DNA of 52,496 bases. Origin: Boseongicola sp. SB0665_bin_10. Lineage in GTDB: Bacteria; Pseudomonadota; Alphaproteobacteria; Rhodobacterales; Rhodobacteraceae. Below are positions 41,779 to 50,698 of this stretch, in pieces. Each line of letters starts with the position of its first letter. Positions within the stretch are counted from its first letter, which is position 1. Made by a program: the position numbers and the translations under genes. The notes beneath the pieces were generated by a model. That model worked only from the letters and a program-made list of their open reading frames with translations, made no database searches and had not been told where the DNA came from. The stretch is taken from positions 1 to 52,496 of the forward strand of contig VXSG01000035.1 in NCBI GenBank assembly GCA_009838075.1, read 5' to 3'.

Positions 41779-43353
41779 TCATGCCGCGCTCGCCGTGTCA
41801 GTGATGCCCGCCATGAGCAGGCCGAGCTCGTGCTCGCTGGACTGGTCCGGCATTCGCTCGCCCATGATCCGTCCGTCGAACATCACCGCGATGCGGTCGG
41901 CAAGCGAGAGGATCTCGTCGAGCTCCACGGAAAGCAGGAGAATGGCCTTTCCCCTGTCGCGAAGCTCGACGATCCGCTGGTGAATGAACTCGATTGCGCC
42001 GATGTCCACGCCCCGCGTCGGCTGGCCCACCAGAAGCACGTCCGGATCGCGCTCGATCTCGCGGGCCAGCACGATCTTCTGCTGGTTGCCGCCCGAAAAG
42101 TTCCTTGCCGCCAGTTCCGGGATCGGCGGACGGACATCGAAACGCTCCATCTTCCTGCCGGATTCGCGCCGGATGGCGGCGTTGTCCATGAGCCAGCGCG
42201 ACTTCTGGTATTCCGGCGCGTGGTGGTAGCCGAAGGCCACGTTCTCCCACGCGAGGAAATCAAGGATCAGCCCCTCGCGCTGCCGGTCCTCCGGCACGTG
42301 CGACACGCCCCGGCCGCGCCAGACCTGTCCGTCCAGCGCATGATCCGCCGGATCGATGTCCTCGCCGTTCAGGCAGATGCGGCCGGTTGCCCTGCGACAG
42401 CCGCCAAGCACCTGGAGCAGTTCGGACTGCCCGTTCCCGGCAACCCCGGCAATTCCGAGGATCTCGCCTTGCCGCAGGTCGAGGCTGATGCCCTTCAGCC
42501 GTTCGACGCCATCGTCGTCAACGACCCGCAAGTCCTCGATCTCGAGCACCTTCCCGCCCGGATCGGCCTTCTTCTTGTCGACGCGCAGCAGCACCTTGCG
42601 CCCGACCATCAGTTCCGCCAGTTCCTGCGGGTTCGTGTCGGACGTCCTGACGGTTGCCGTCATCTCGCCCCGGCGCATGACGCTTACCGTGTCGGTCACG
42701 TCCATGATTTCGCGGAGCTTGTGCGTGATCAGGATGATTGTCTTTCCCTCGCCGCGAAGTCCCTTGAGAATGCGAAAAAGGTGATCCGCCTCCGACGGGG
42801 TCAGCACGCCGGTCGGCTCGTCGAGGATCAGGATGTCGGCATGGCGGTAGAGCGCCTTCAGGATCTCCACCCTTTGCTGGTGGCCGACCGAGAGATCCTC
42901 GATCCTCTCGTCGGGATCCACGTTCAGCTCGTATTCGCGCGCCAGTTCGGTCAGCAGCGACCGCGCCCTGGCAAGCGACGGCTTGAGCCTGGTTCCGTCC
43001 TCTGCGCCGAGTATGACATTTTCCAGGACCGTGAAGTTCTCGACCAGCTTGAAATGCTGGAACACCATGCCAATTCCGGCGGCAATGGCGGCCTGGCTGT
43101 CGGGAATGTCGGTCCTTTGGCCGGCGACGAGGATCTCGCCCGCATCGGCCCTGTAGAATCCGTAAAGTATCGACATCAACGTGGACTTGCCGGCCCCGTT
43201 CTCGCCGATGATGCCGTGGATCGTCCCCGGCATTACTCGCATGGAGATGTCCTTGTTGGCCTGCACGTGGCCGAAGGACTTGGAAATCCCCCGAAGCTCG
43301 ATGGCTGGGGCGACCGCATCCGGCCGCCCCGCCTTGCCAGCGCCTTCGCCCAT
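41779..43353 (-). CDS. BMP-type ABC transporter ATPase (two fused ABC domains)
   Basis: The 524-residue protein has two ABC domains, as in RbsA/YufO. Domain 1: Walker A IIGENGAGKSTLMSILYG, GMVFQHFKLVENFTVLEN, signature DLSVGHQQRVEILKALYR and Walker B ILILDEPTGVLTPSE. Domain 2: a degenerate Walker A IAGVAGNGQSELLQ, VPEDRQREGLI, signature NFSGGNQQKIVLAREI and LLVGQPTRGVDIGAIEFIH. The weakened second Walker A is normal for the family. The ATG overlaps the binding-protein stop by one base (TGATG). Confidence 0.95.
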   Translation of the reverse strand: MGEGAGKAGRPDAVAPAIELRGISKSFGHVQANKDISMRVMPGTIHGIIGENGAGKSTLMSILYGFYRADAGEILVAGQRTDIPDSQAAIAAGIGMVFQHFKLVENFTVLENVILGAEDGTRLKPSLARARSLLTELAREYELNVDPDERIEDLSVGHQQRVEILKALYRHADILILDEPTGVLTPSEADHLFRILKGLRGEGKTIILITHKLREIMDVTDTVSVMRRGEMTATVRTSDTNPQELAELMVGRKVLLRVDKKKADPGGKVLEIEDLRVVDDDGVERLKGISLDLRQGEILGIAGVAGNGQSELLQVLGGCRRATGRICLNGEDIDPADHALDGQVWRGRGVSHVPEDRQREGLILDFLAWENVAFGYHHAPEYQKSRWLMDNAAIRRESGRKMERFDVRPPIPELAARNFSGGNQQKIVLAREIERDPDVLLVGQPTRGVDIGAIEFIHQRIVELRDRGKAILLLSVELDEILSLADRIAVMFDGRIMGERMPDQSSEHELGLLMAGITDTASAA

Positions 43354-44348
43354 CAGAAGTCGTGCGCCGGGCAGCTGTCGTTCTCATAGTAGCTGACGAC
43401 CTCGATCTCGCCGGCGATGATCTTCTCCCGGGCCTCGTCGACGGCCGCCTTCATCTCGTCCGAGATCAGGGGCGCATTGTGCTCGTCGAGCGCGTATCCC
43501 ACGCCGTCGTCCGAAAGGCCCATGGAAACGATGCCGGTGTCCAGGCCCGCGCCGTCGCTGAAGGCGTTGAACACGGCGTTGTCGACGCGCTTGAGCATCG
43601 AGGTCAGCACCTGGCCCGGGTGCAGGTGGTTCTGGTTCGAGTCGACCCCGATCGAGAGCACGTCCGCATCGGCCGCCGCCTGCAGCACGCCGACGCCGGT
43701 TCCGCCGGCCGCGGCATAGATCACGTCGGCCCCCTGGCTGATCTGCGCCTTGGTCAGTTCGCCGCCCTTGACGGGATCGTTCCACGCCGCCGGCGTCGTG
43801 CCGGTCATGTTGGCGATGACGGTGACGTCGGGGTTCACGGCCTTGGCGCCCTGTGCGTAGCCGCAGCCGAAATGACGGATGAGCGGCACGTCCATCCCGC
43901 CGATGAATCCGACCGTGTTCGATTCGGATGCCATCGCGGCCAGCATGCCGACGAGATACGATCCCTCGTGCTCCTGGAAGATGACCGAGCGCACGTTCGG
44001 CAGGTCGACCACCATGTCGATCAGGACGAACGACGTGTCGGGATACTTGGGTGCGACCTCCTCCAGGGTTGCCGCGTTCTGGAATCCGAGCACGACGACG
44101 GGATTGAACCCGGCCTCCGCCAGCCGCGTGGCGAACTGGACTCGCTGCGCCTCGGCGGTCACCTCGATTTCGCGGTAGGAATTGCCGGTTTCCTCGGCCC
44201 AGCGCTGCGCGCCGTTATAGGCGGCCTCGTTGAACGACTTGTCAAACTTTCCGCCAAGGTCGTACATCAGGGCCGGTTCCGCCAGGCAGGCAGAGGCACC
44301 GATTGCCAGGGCCGCCGCACCGCCGAGCGTCTTTTGCGTGAATGTCAT
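43353..44348 (-). CDS. BMP-family nucleoside-type substrate-binding protein (PnrA/BmpA family)
   Basis: The 331-residue protein has a signal sequence MTFTQKTLGGAAALAIGASA CLAEP. Cleavage may occur before the Cys (lipoprotein) or after it; the lipobox is poor. LMYDLGGKFDKSFNEAAYNG and WAEETG are the BMP family N-terminal block (GGxxDxSFNxxAxxG). VIFQEHEGSYLVGMLAAMAS, VGFIGGMDVPLIRHF, GCGYAQGAK, AAGGTGVGVLQAA and SIGVDSNQ are further family blocks. The family binds purine nucleosides. The start ATG 44348 has an AGGAGA ribosome binding site 8 bases upstream. It is first in the operon bmp-ATPase-permease-permease. Confidence 0.94.
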   Translation of the reverse strand: MTFTQKTLGGAAALAIGASACLAEPALMYDLGGKFDKSFNEAAYNGAQRWAEETGNSYREIEVTAEAQRVQFATRLAEAGFNPVVVLGFQNAATLEEVAPKYPDTSFVLIDMVVDLPNVRSVIFQEHEGSYLVGMLAAMASESNTVGFIGGMDVPLIRHFGCGYAQGAKAVNPDVTVIANMTGTTPAAWNDPVKGGELTKAQISQGADVIYAAAGGTGVGVLQAAADADVLSIGVDSNQNHLHPGQVLTSMLKRVDNAVFNAFSDGAGLDTGIVSMGLSDDGVGYALDEHNAPLISDEMKAAVDEAREKIIAGEIEVVSYYENDSCPAHDF

Positions 44349-44496
44349 GTCGAGATTCTCCTAGTTGCATTCAGGGCGTTGACGCCGCAGGTCGAGTCCC
44401 CCCGGCGCCCGCCAGATACCCGATTTAGGCAACAGAGGACAGGAAGGGTCAATAGGCGTCTTGCCGCTGAGCGCAATGCCGACGCGGAACCCGGCA

Positions 44497-44967
44497 TCAA
44501 GGCGCAACGAGGCACTTGCCCATCAGGATGGCATCGACGCGCCCGGCTGGCGTGCGATAGTAGGCTGCGCGGCGCCCGTGCACGCGCCATCCCGAAGCCA
44601 GGTACAGGCGGCGAGCGGCCTCGTTCGTCGCCGCCACTTCAAGGAAGGCACGCGCGGCGCCGCGCGATTTCGCCTCCGCCTCGAAGGCTGCGCAGCAGGC
44701 GCCGCCAATGCCTTGGCGCCGGTGCCCGGGATCGACCGCGATCGTGAGGAGTTCGGCCTCGTCCGAGGCGACGCGCCCAAGCGCGAAGCCATGCAAGCGC
44801 AGGGATGCCGCGTCCGGCACCTTGCCGCGCAGCGCCAAGTGATCCTGAAGGGAATTCGCGAGGAACACGCCGGGGTTCGCCAGGAGGCCGGAGAAGTCGC
44901 GAGGGCTCCACGGACCCGGAACGTCCATGGAGCGCGCATGCAGGGCGGCAAGCGTCTCGGGCGTCAC
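44497..44967 (-). CDS. rimI: GNAT acetyltransferase, ribosomal-protein S18-alanine N-acetyltransferase (RimI type)
   Basis: The 156-residue GNAT protein has VASDEAELLTIAVDPGHRRQGIGGAC (in parts: AELLTIAVDP, GHRRQGIGGAC), the acetyl-CoA binding Q/RxxGxG/A loop. FLEVAATNEAARRLYLASGW and GRRAAYY follow, the conserved RimI C-terminal pattern of an E-V-x-x-x-N helix and an R-x-x-Y-Y end. It starts at GTG 44967, overlapping the tsaB stop as GTGA, so coupling is strong. No suitable ATG exists. Pairing with tsaB is typical, since RimI and the TsaB/D/E proteins are often co-encoded. Confidence 0.9.
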   Translation of the reverse strand: MTPETLAALHARSMDVPGPWSPRDFSGLLANPGVFLANSLQDHLALRGKVPDAASLRLHGFALGRVASDEAELLTIAVDPGHRRQGIGGACCAAFEAEAKSRGAARAFLEVAATNEAARRLYLASGWRVHGRRAAYYRTPAGRVDAILMGKCLVAP

Positions 44968-45677
44968 GGCAGCATTTCCGGCGGCGGGCCATGGGCTGGA
45001 GCGGCATTGACAGGGCGAACGTACAGGGGTTTCGGCCGCTCGTTCCGTGACCCAATGCGCTCTCCGGCCATGGCGGCGATGGCCCTTGCCTGCGCGTTCA
45101 GGCCGTCGACCACGAGCGCCTCGGGCGCAGGCCCCTTGCCAGCCCGGCCGAGCTCGGTCGCGATCCGTCGGCATGTGCCGTCCGCTCCCGGTCCGACGAC
45201 AGCATTCATGCCGTCGGCCCATTGCGGGTCGCGCAGCAACCCGTCCGATTCGAGGAATGGCGGACCCAAGGGCTGGCCATCCGCGAATGTCTGGAAAAAT
45301 GTCGAGCCCTTCGGGGCGGGAAGGAAGACGGCAACCCGGCCCGGGGGGCGACCCGAGATTCGGAAGATCGCTTCGAACGTGTTGATCCCGATGGCCGGAA
45401 TGCCCAGTGACAGGGCAAGCCCCCTGGCGGCGCTGACCGAAATGCGGATTCCCGTGAAATTGCCGGGACCGACCCCGACACCGATTGCGTCGAGGTCCTG
45501 CCAGGCCAATCCTGCCTCGCCCATCAGTTCTTCGAGCGTCGGAAAGAGGCTTTCCGCCTGGCCGCGCGCCATTTCCTCGTATCTTGAGGCCGCGATCCGG
45601 CCTTCTTTCAGCAATGCGGCCGCGCAATGCGCGGCCGACGTGTCGAATGCCAGGACCGTCGGCTCAGGCCGCGACAG
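44964..45677 (-). CDS. tsaB: tRNA threonylcarbamoyladenosine biosynthesis protein TsaB
   Basis: The 237-residue TsaB (YeaZ) is a partner of TsaD in making the t6A base at position 37 of ANN-decoding tRNAs. The N-terminal ASKHA-fold strand TVLAFDTSAAHCAAALL is followed by ARGQAESLFPTLEELM and DAIGVGVGPGNFTGIRISVS, the family signature. The frame has no ATG ahead of the FDTS strand. The most likely start is CTG at 45677, placed 6 bases after GGAGG and inside the end of nfuA. The TTG at 45614 would delete the essential first strand. It overlaps nfuA by 14 bases and rimI by 4. Confidence 0.9.
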   Translation of the reverse strand: MSRPEPTVLAFDTSAAHCAAALLKEGRIAASRYEEMARGQAESLFPTLEELMGEAGLAWQDLDAIGVGVGPGNFTGIRISVSAARGLALSLGIPAIGINTFEAIFRISGRPPGRVAVFLPAPKGSTFFQTFADGQPLGPPFLESDGLLRDPQWADGMNAVVGPGADGTCRRIATELGRAGKGPAPEALVVDGLNAQARAIAAMAGERIGSRNERPKPLYVRPVNAAPAHGPPPEMLP

Positions 45678-46224
45678 GGCGCACCTCCACGACTTCCGGA
45701 ATGTAGTGCCGAAGCAGGTTCTCGATCCCCATTTTCAGCGTCAGCGTGGATGACGGACACCCGGCGCAGGCACCCTGCATGTGGAGATAGACAACGCCCC
45801 GGTCGAATCCGTGAAACACGATGTCGCCGCCGTCCTGCGCAACGGCGGGGCGCACCCGGGTGTCGAGCAGTTCCTTGATCTGAGTGACGATTTCCTCGTT
45901 CTCGCCGTCGTGATCGGCGTGAGCGCTTGCGGCGGCGGCGCTTTCCATGGCCGGCTGTCCTGACTGGAAATGCTCCATGATCGCGCCGAGAACCGGCGCT
46001 TTCAGGACATCCCATTCCTGCGTGCCCTCCTTGGTCACCGTGACGAAGTCCGTGCCAAGGAAAACGCCGGTCACCCCGTTGACCGCAAAAATCCGTTGCG
46101 CAAGCGGCGATGGACCGGCCGTGTCGGCCGACGGAAAGTCCGCGGTTCCCGTCCCGAGCACGGTCTGGCCGGGCAGGAACTTGAGGGTCGCGGGGTTGGG
46201 CGTGGACTCGGTCTGTATGAACAT
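45664..46224 (-). CDS. nfuA: NfuA/NifU-like Fe-S cluster scaffold protein
   Basis: The 186-residue protein has an N-terminal Nfu_N domain (MFIQTESTPNPATLKFLPGQ) followed by NGVTGVFLGTDFVTVTKE. A short Ala/His/Asp linker leads to a C-terminal Nfu domain with VRPAVAQDGGDIVFHGF and HMQGACAGCPSST, whose Cys153-x2-Cys156 bind a 4Fe-4S cluster in a dimer. It carries clusters to target enzymes. The ATG at 46224 has a GGAGG ribosome binding site; an in-frame TTG two codons earlier is less likely. It leads tsaB and rimI in an overlapping leftward unit. Confidence 0.95.
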   Translation of the reverse strand: MFIQTESTPNPATLKFLPGQTVLGTGTADFPSADTAGPSPLAQRIFAVNGVTGVFLGTDFVTVTKEGTQEWDVLKAPVLGAIMEHFQSGQPAMESAAAASAHADHDGENEEIVTQIKELLDTRVRPAVAQDGGDIVFHGFDRGVVYLHMQGACAGCPSSTLTLKMGIENLLRHYIPEVVEVRPVAA

Positions 46225-46829
46225 GGGCAATGCCTCCGGCAGGACATAGATATGCGTCCGGGCAGCGCCGCTGTCAATGGATTTGGAATGATTCCAGATT
46301 GGCCGGCGGGGAGGCGAGACCCGTCAGGAAGCGCGGCGCGAAGGAAATTCGCCCTGCGATCAAGCGCGTGCAGGACCTGGTGCCGCTTCCATCTTGCCCC
46401 TTCTGCGCGGATTGCTCCGGCAAGGGTTCCATCTCAGGTCTCACACGGTCGGATTGCCTTCCCTGTTGATTCGTGGATCTCGAACCAAGTCGTGCCGGCG
46501 AGGCGCAGCTTTTTGCAGGTGCTGCACGACAAGAGACGTGACTTTCCCTTTCCTGCCGGTCCTGTTCGAATTCCGCCGAGCAAAAAAAACGACTTCTTGA
46601 TTCCGCAAGCGGTGCGGACCAAATGCCATTCTCGGCTGTTGCATGCCGCGCGCGACGAGAGCTTGAATGTTTGCGTCCCCATGAGTTTCCACGCTGTGCG
46701 CTGTCCTCGCAAGGCCCTGGCGAATTGCGGCAGCGCGGCGAGAATTCCGCAACGGATTGCGGCAATTCGAAACGGGACGCTGGAGCGATCGCGAACGGGT
46801 GCATCCAGGTTCCGTTCCTTCAGGCTCCG
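46225..46829. other. 605-base gap between usp and nfuA without recognisable gene
   Basis: The region holds short open frames (for example minus strand 46434-46712) but nothing of recognisable family. An A-run around 46565-46572 and lower GC in the middle stand out from the flanks. The nfuA promoter is expected near 46240-46330. A small inverted repeat CCGCAA-CGGA-TTGCGG is present around 46748-46763. I cannot assign a function. Confidence 0.4.
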
Positions 46830-47285
46830 TTACCAGACTTGGCCGAGCTGTTCCTTCGAGAGCGCTCCGGGGACAACGGCCAGCGGCACTGGCAGGGAAC
46901 CGAGGCGACGCGAAAGAGCCGTCACGATGGGGCCCGGGCCGCCCTTGTCCGGGCTGGCGCCGAGCACCAGCATCCCGATTCCTCCGTCTTCCTCGACCTG
47001 TGCCAGGATCTCGGGCACGGCCTCTCCCTCGCGGATCACCAGCTCGGGGTTCACGTTCCGCCTGTCGATCATCCACTTGGCGAAGATCTCGAAATGCGCG
47101 TGGACGCGCTCGCGCGCCTCTTCCCGCATGATTTCGCCGACGCCGATCCAGTGCTGGAATTCCTCCGGCGGGATGATCGCGAGAACCTGCACGCCGCCGC
47201 CTGTCCTCGACGCGCCCATCGCCGCAAACCGCATCGCGTTCAGGCATTCGCGGCTGTCGTCGAGAATCACCAGGAACTTTCGCAT
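46830..47285 (-). CDS. Universal stress protein (UspA family)
   Basis: The 151-residue protein starts MRKFLVILDDSRECLNAMRF at the ATG at 47285 with a GGAGG ribosome binding site. The Usp fold continues with VQVLAIIPPEEFQHWIGVGE and the nucleotide-loop region IGMLVLGASPDKGGPGPIVT, ending in LPVPLAVVPG. The G-x2-G-x9-G-S loop is imperfect, so ATP binding is uncertain. It lies upstream of nfuA on the same strand but 605 bases away. It differs strongly from the TRAP-linked Usp at 3197-3601. Confidence 0.88.
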   Translation of the reverse strand: MRKFLVILDDSRECLNAMRFAAMGASRTGGGVQVLAIIPPEEFQHWIGVGEIMREEARERVHAHFEIFAKWMIDRRNVNPELVIREGEAVPEILAQVEEDGGIGMLVLGASPDKGGPGPIVTALSRRLGSLPVPLAVVPGALSKEQLGQVW

Positions 47286-47320
47286 GCTCCGCCTCCGGCT
47301 CCGGGCGCAAGATGCGCGGA

Positions 47321-48301
47321 TCAGGTTCCGCTGTCCAACGCGGAATCCGCGACGACCAGTCCTGCTCCCGTCTCACATGCACGCGCATATGCCAGGGCGG
47401 CAGCGGCATGGTCGCCAAGAGCCATCCCGCGAAACGCGAAGGCCGCGGGCTGCGTCGGTTCGCCAACGCGGCCGGTGACGAGATCGGTCAGGTCGCCGGC
47501 GACGGCCCTCGCATCCACCATGGGGCGCTCCGCGGCCCGTTCCTGTTCGAGATCGTCGATCACGACGGTGCCGATGCGGGCAAGGCTGTCGGGGCGCCAG
47601 GGAATGCAAAGGTCGGTGATCGCCGCAAAGGCATTGGGCTTCATCCAGGCCGCGTCTAGGAAAGGCTCGACCGCGTAGTCGAGCGTGATGGACGTGACCA
47701 CGATGTCGGCCTCGCGAAGCGTCTCCTCCGGATCTGCCGCACGGGCGTCCAGTCCCAGGGCGCGCGCCTCTTCGCAGAAGGCGTCGCGATTGGCCGTGCC
47801 GCGGCCGCAGGCCAGGACCCGCTGCAGGGGAAACTGCGCGCGAAACGCGGCGAGATGGCTTCGCGCCTGGACGCCGCAACCAACGAACCCGACCGACGCG
47901 GAGGCGGGATCGGCCAGGCGCCGCGCCGCGACGGCCGAGAGCGCCGCCGTCCTGTGCGCCGTGATCCAGTTCGCTCCCATGACCGCCTTCAACAGGCCGG
48001 TTTCGGCGTCAAGCGCGAGGATGGCCCCGTTTATCGAGGGCAGGCCGCGCCCGGGGTTGTCCGGACTGACGCTGACGGTCTTGAGGACCGTCAGGCCCTC
48101 GTCGCCCACGGCAAGCGTGGACATCATGTAGCGTCCGCGGCCCGGCAGGAGCGCGGATTTCGGCGTGACATGGAGCCGGCCTTCGGACCTCGCGATCAGC
48201 GCGGCCTCGATGGCGTCGGCGATTTCGCCGGGAGGGATTGCAAGCGCCTCGATCGCGCTGTCCGGCAGGTAGAGGAAACTGCCGCCTTCGGCTGATGTCA
48301 T
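47321..48301 (-). CDS. Ornithine cyclodeaminase / mu-crystallin family protein
   Basis: The 326-residue protein has KSALLPGRGRYMMSTLAVGD at the substrate-binding end, VSVSPDNPGRGLPSINGAIL and TGLLKAVMGANWITAHRTAA. The Rossmann motif SVGFVGCGVQARSHLAAFRA (G-x-G-x-x-A) binds NAD. These features define the OCD/mu-crystallin family, which includes ornithine cyclodeaminase, alanine dehydrogenase of archaeal type and ketimine reductases; the exact reaction cannot be told. The ATG at 48301 begins MTSAEGGSFLYL. It lies 144 bases after a branched-chain aminotransferase-like gene on the same strand, so both may act on amino or imino acids. Confidence 0.9.
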   Translation of the reverse strand: MTSAEGGSFLYLPDSAIEALAIPPGEIADAIEAALIARSEGRLHVTPKSALLPGRGRYMMSTLAVGDEGLTVLKTVSVSPDNPGRGLPSINGAILALDAETGLLKAVMGANWITAHRTAALSAVAARRLADPASASVGFVGCGVQARSHLAAFRAQFPLQRVLACGRGTANRDAFCEEARALGLDARAADPEETLREADIVVTSITLDYAVEPFLDAAWMKPNAFAAITDLCIPWRPDSLARIGTVVIDDLEQERAAERPMVDARAVAGDLTDLVTGRVGEPTQPAAFAFRGMALGDHAAAALAYARACETGAGLVVADSALDSGT

Positions 48302-48445
48302 CGGTGGAGGTCCTCCTCTGAGCCGCGAACAGCGTGGACGAGGCCAGGGGCGGAGTCCATATGCCGGGCCGTGACGTCCCTTGCGCATTCGGGAGCCGCG
48401 CGCCTGCAGTGCGGCTGCTGACGGGTCCCGGCGCGCCAGGGGCCG

Positions 48446-49330
48446 TCAGGATGCAAGGGAGGCCAGCGCGCCTTCCGAAAGCGCCCAGTCCCAGTACATC
48501 TCCCGTACGCGGCGCGTGACGGGTCCCGGCTGGAACTCGGTTCCGTCGAACTCGACGACGGGCGTGACCTTGTTCATGTTGCCCGACATGAAGAGTTCGT
48601 CCGCCCCGCGAATGTCGTCGAAGCTCAGCACGGCCTCGCGGACGGGAGAGCCGTCGGCAGCGAGATTCGCCATGTGACGTGCACGCGTGATGCCGGCCAG
48701 GAAGGTGCCGTTCGCGACGGGGGTCAGGACTTCCCCGTCCTTGACCATGAAGATGTTCGCGGTCGCGGTTTCCGCGACATTGCCCATGGCGTCGGCCACC
48801 AGCGCGTTCGGATAGCCCTTGGCCCGCGCTTCGGCGATCATGCGCGCATTGTTGGGATAGAGGCATCCCGCCTTGGCGTTGACGACCGCGCTTTCAAGGA
48901 TGGGGCGACGGAATCGCGTGGTGGTCAATCGGGTCGTCGCGTCCTCCGGTGCGAGCGGCCTTTCCTCGAGACAGACGGAAAACGCGGTGCTCCCTGCATC
49001 AGGCACGATCGCCGTCTCGTCCCCGTCGACGCCCCAGTACATGGGCCGGATGTACACGGCGGCGTCCGTGGAAAGGGACTTCAACCCGTCCCAAATGATC
49101 TCCACCATTTCCTCTGCAGCATGCGTCGGGGCCAGCATTAGGGCTCTTGCGGAGTGATTGACCCTCTCGCAATGGGCCAGGAGGTCGGGTGCCACCCCTT
49201 CGAAGTGGCGCGCGCCGTCGAAGACGCTGGAACCAAGCCATGCGCCGTGATCCGCTGCCCTCATGACGAAGGCGTCACCGTCATGCCAGCTGCCCTCGAA
49301 ATAGGTGCGTACATTGGTGCCAAATGCCAT
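48446..49330 (-). CDS. ilvE: Branched-chain amino acid aminotransferase-like (PLP fold type IV)
   Basis: The 294-residue class IV aminotransferase starts [20 protein letters not shown] at an ATG at 49330 with AAAGGA upstream. [20 protein letters not shown] is the substrate/arginine loop of BCAT-type enzymes. [20 protein letters not shown] holds the PLP lysine Lys153. [21 protein letters not shown] is the family glutamate and phosphate-binding region. It transfers an amino group between branched-chain amino acids and 2-oxoglutarate, or is a close paralogue; the alphaproteobacterial group with this N-terminus is annotated as BCAT. D-amino acid transaminase or ADC lyase is less likely. Confidence 0.88.
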   Translation of the reverse strand: MAFGTNVRTYFEGSWHDGDAFVMRAADHGAWLGSSVFDGARHFEGVAPDLLAHCERVNHSARALMLAPTHAAEEMVEIIWDGLKSLSTDAAVYIRPMYWGVDGDETAIVPDAGSTAFSVCLEERPLAPEDATTRLTTTRFRRPILESAVVNAKAGCLYPNNARMIAEARAKGYPNALVADAMGNVAETATANIFMVKDGEVLTPVANGTFLAGITRARHMANLAADGSPVREAVLSFDDIRGADELFMSGNMNKVTPVVEFDGTEFQPGPVTRRVREMYWDWALSEGALASLAS

Positions 49331-49469
49331 GAATCAGGTCCTTTCGAAGGGCGAACCTAGGCGGTCGCGCATGGCGCGTCCAGAACGAGTTTCGCGTCCG
49401 GATCCGCAGCGATCCATGATCCGGAATCCGCTGGACAATTGCGGGCGGGCAGGACACGACCCTTGTTTC

Positions 49470-50075
49470 ATGGAAAGTGGATTCCCACTGGCGCGGACTG
49501 GAATGCGCATCGGGCTGCTTGGCGGATCGTTTGATCCGGCCCATGAAGGCCATGCGCACATCACCCGTGAAGCATTGAAGAGACTCGCCCTCGACGAGGT
49601 GTGGTGGCTGGTGTCGCCGGGCAATCCGTTGAAGGACAACGGACCCGCCCCGTTGCCGGAGCGCATGGCGCGGGCGCGTGAGGTCATGCGACATCCTCGC
49701 GTCCGCGTCACGGACCTGGAAGTGCGGCTTGGGACGCGGCGCACATGCGACAGCCTCGTCCGGATGACATGTCTTTTCCCTGGCGTCCGCTTCGCCTGGC
49801 TCATGGGCGCCGACAACCTGGCGGACCTGCATCGCTGGGATCGCTGGGAGGAGATCATGGCCCTGGTGCCGGTTGCCGTTCTTGCCAGGCCCGGCCATCG
49901 GGTTTCGCCGCTGTTCTCTCCGGCGGCGCGCCGGTTTCGGCGCGGACGGCTTCCGGCGCGCGCCGCTCCGCAACTGGCTCTTGCCGACCCGCCGGCCTGG
50001 ACATTCCTGAACGTGCCAATGAGCGACCTTTCGTCCACGCGGATCCGCGGAATCGGAGGTTGGCCGCGCGGTTGA
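49470..50075 (+). CDS. nadD: Nicotinate-nucleotide adenylyltransferase
   Basis: The 201-residue protein has [19 protein letters not shown], the nucleotidyltransferase G-G-x-F/S-D-P-x-H-x-G-H motif. [28 protein letters not shown] and the closing SSTRIR loop (DLSSTRIRG) are also typical. It adenylates nicotinate mononucleotide in NAD synthesis. I start at the ATG at 49470 ([15 protein letters not shown]) because Rhodobacteraceae NadD proteins carry a short FPxAxxG lead before the first strand; an ATG at 49503 is possible. It is divergent from the aminotransferase gene and ends about 110 bases before the convergent terB-like gene. Confidence 0.94.
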   Translation: MESGFPLARTGMRIGLLGGSFDPAHEGHAHITREALKRLALDEVWWLVSPGNPLKDNGPAPLPERMARAREVMRHPRVRVTDLEVRLGTRRTCDSLVRMTCLFPGVRFAWLMGADNLADLHRWDRWEEIMALVPVAVLARPGHRVSPLFSPAARRFRRGRLPARAAPQLALADPPAWTFLNVPMSDLSSTRIRGIGGWPRG

Positions 50076-50182
50076 ATGACCCGCCAGCGATCCGGGAACG
50101 AACTGCCGGCCCTTTCGGTCGGGAGTTGTCCGTGCCGCTCTCGCGCCTGGCGTGCCTGCCGGGGTTCACCGCTGCCGGCCGG

Positions 50183-50605
50183 TCAAAGGATTCGGTGTCT
50201 CGCCCTTGCGCCCGCCTCGATTGCGGCGGCCAGCAGCCGGTCGATGTCCAACTCGTAACGCATGTCGGCGAGGAGCCTGAGCTCGGACTCGCGCGCTGCG
50301 CCATCCGCGGCCGCAACGTCGCAGGCTGCCGCGTAGGCCGTGTCGAAGAGCCTTTCGGGGAGGTTCCTGCGCACCGTGTCCCAGAGGATGTCGAGCCCGT
50401 CCTCTTCAGCGAGTATGTCAAAGGTGGCGGCAGAGACCTGCCTCAAGCGGTCCATGTCGTAATTGCTGAAGACGGGCAGGTGGTTCACCATGCGTTCGAT
50501 CGAGACAAGTTCGGACGTGCGAATCGTGTCGTCCGTGGCGGAAACCGCGATCATGACGGCGAGCAACGTGTCTTCTGGCGTGAATTCAGCGGGTTTCAGG
50601 GCCAA
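50183..50605 (-). CDS. TerB-like (tellurite resistance/acidic helical bundle) protein
   Basis: The 140-residue all-helical protein starts at TTG 50605, six bases after GAGGAGG; no ATG is near, so the TTG is well supported. FTPEDTLLAVMIAVSATDDT and IRTSELVSIERMVNHLP form the TerB first helix with its acidic metal-binding turn. PERLFDTAYAAACDVAAADG and AARESELRLLADMRYEL form the second (DGxxxxxE-x-x-L). Small stand-alone TerB-like proteins are common in alphaproteobacteria and need not relate to tellurite. It is convergent with nadD and divergent from lysS. Confidence 0.85.
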   Translation of the reverse strand: MALKPAEFTPEDTLLAVMIAVSATDDTIRTSELVSIERMVNHLPVFSNYDMDRLRQVSAATFDILAEEDGLDILWDTVRRNLPERLFDTAYAAACDVAAADGAARESELRLLADMRYELDIDRLLAAAIEAGARARHRIL

Positions 50606-50698
50606 GGCGCGCCTCCTCTCTCATGCTGCCCGGGAATTTATTGACGCGACAGCGCCGCTGCAATAGGACACCGTTTCCGCTGTTTGGAGATCGATCCG

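Noticed and set aside
48306-48316. GGAGG-T-CCTCC palindrome upstream of the ornithine cyclodeaminase-family gene as a translational switch
   Set aside because: The one-base centre cannot form a hairpin loop, and the element is simply a ribosome binding site next to its complement.
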